Source of the DNA: Planctomycetales bacterium
GTDB taxonomy: Bacteria > Planctomycetota > Planctomycetia > Isosphaerales > Isosphaeraceae
Direction of reading: 5' to 3'
DNA: 42,979 nucleotides
Assembly (NCBI GenBank): GCA_027452145.1
Contig: DAIDHB010000379.1
Span: forward strand, 1 to 42,979
Made by a program: the position numbers and the translations under genes. The first letter of the stretch is position 1. Each line of letters opens with the position of its first letter. Of this stretch, positions 42,841 through 42,979 are shown in pieces. The notes beneath the pieces were generated by a model. The model had not been told where the DNA came from and ran no database searches. It saw only the letters and a program-made list of their open reading frames with translations.

Positions 42841-42979
42841 CTAGGCTCTGTCTGAGAAACGGTTTTTCAGTTATTATGAAGGTGGGAGGTTTCCGAAGGG
42901 AGGCCCACCATGCGACGCTATGAAATCGACCCTCGTCTCTGGAAGTGGATCGATCCGCTCCTGCCCCATCCGACCCATC
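42841..42979 (+). mobile_element. Right-edge insertion sequence (IS5-like), partial
   Basis: CTAG (42841-42844) followed by GCTCTGTCTGAGAAACGG resembles the end of an IS5-group element, many of which duplicate a YTAR target. The transposase start follows at 42910. The other end is outside the window, so target duplication cannot be checked. Confidence 0.55.
42910..42979 (+). CDS. IS5-like transposase, 5' end only (runs off the window)
   Basis: Only 23 codons are visible: MRRYEIDPRLWKWIDPLL, then PHPTH. This is the usual N-terminus of IS5-family transposases (MRRYE....W..I.PLLP). GGGAGG lies six bases before the ATG. No catalytic residue is in view. Confidence 0.7.
   Translation, partial: MRRYEIDPRLWKWIDPLLPHPTH

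Noticed and set aside
1..42979. Composite transposon bounded by the two edge insertion sequences
   Set aside because: The elements appear to belong to different families (IS630-like and IS5-like), so they would not mobilise the segment together.

Overview
The window looks like a chromosomal segment from a GC-rich planctomycete, most likely Isosphaeraceae-like. This rests on gene content, not on a search. The signs are a giant secreted protein with an N-terminal LEPR-XLL-like motif, WD40/caspase-like proteins beside a serine/threonine kinase, and a palindromic repeat whose translation reads REGEAPAEP. Both edges run into the 5' ends of insertion-sequence transposases: an IS630-like one on the left (minus strand) and an IS5-like one on the right (plus strand).

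Region 1 (137-6385, minus strand) is an RNA-repair cluster. In transcription order it holds the Hen1 RNA 3'-end 2'-O-methyltransferase, a stand-alone polynucleotide-kinase-like P-loop protein, a Thg1-like 3'-5' polymerase, an unrecognised 265-aa protein, and the kinase-phosphatase-ligase Pnkp. The genes from the small kinase to Pnkp overlap or nearly touch, so they look translationally coupled. An aldo/keto reductase and a DinB-fold protein follow on the plus strand (6615-8271).

Region 2 (8499-18105) is a partial type VI secretion (T6SS) locus. It has a twin-FHA protein, the ClpV/TssH ATPase, a short degenerate TssM/IcmF-like membrane protein, TssL and TssK, plus a small Cys-rich secreted repeat protein. 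No sheath, tube, spike or TssE/F/G genes are in the window. A perfect 25-bp inverted repeat lies between the convergent clpV and the small secreted gene.

Region 3 (18106-31326) is a cell-surface region. A 3396-aa parallel beta-helix protein is built from tandem higher-order repeats, two copies of an inserted non-helical domain and a His-rich tail. It converges on a gene for an outer-membrane beta-barrel protein with a Pro/Gly-rich repetitive N-terminus.

Region 4 (32035-42768) is a signalling region. A WD40 protein with a catalytically dead caspase-like end converges on a two-gene operon. That operon encodes a transmembrane Ser/Thr kinase with an extracytoplasmic SUMF1/FGE-like domain, then an exported protein with a dead N-terminal caspase-like domain, WD40 repeats, an intact C-terminal caspase-like domain and a canonical EF-hand loop. 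Three long non-coding gaps (9945-10722, 18106-19199, 31327-32034) hold promoters and palindromes but no gene I can support. I saw no tRNA, rRNA or CRISPR array.
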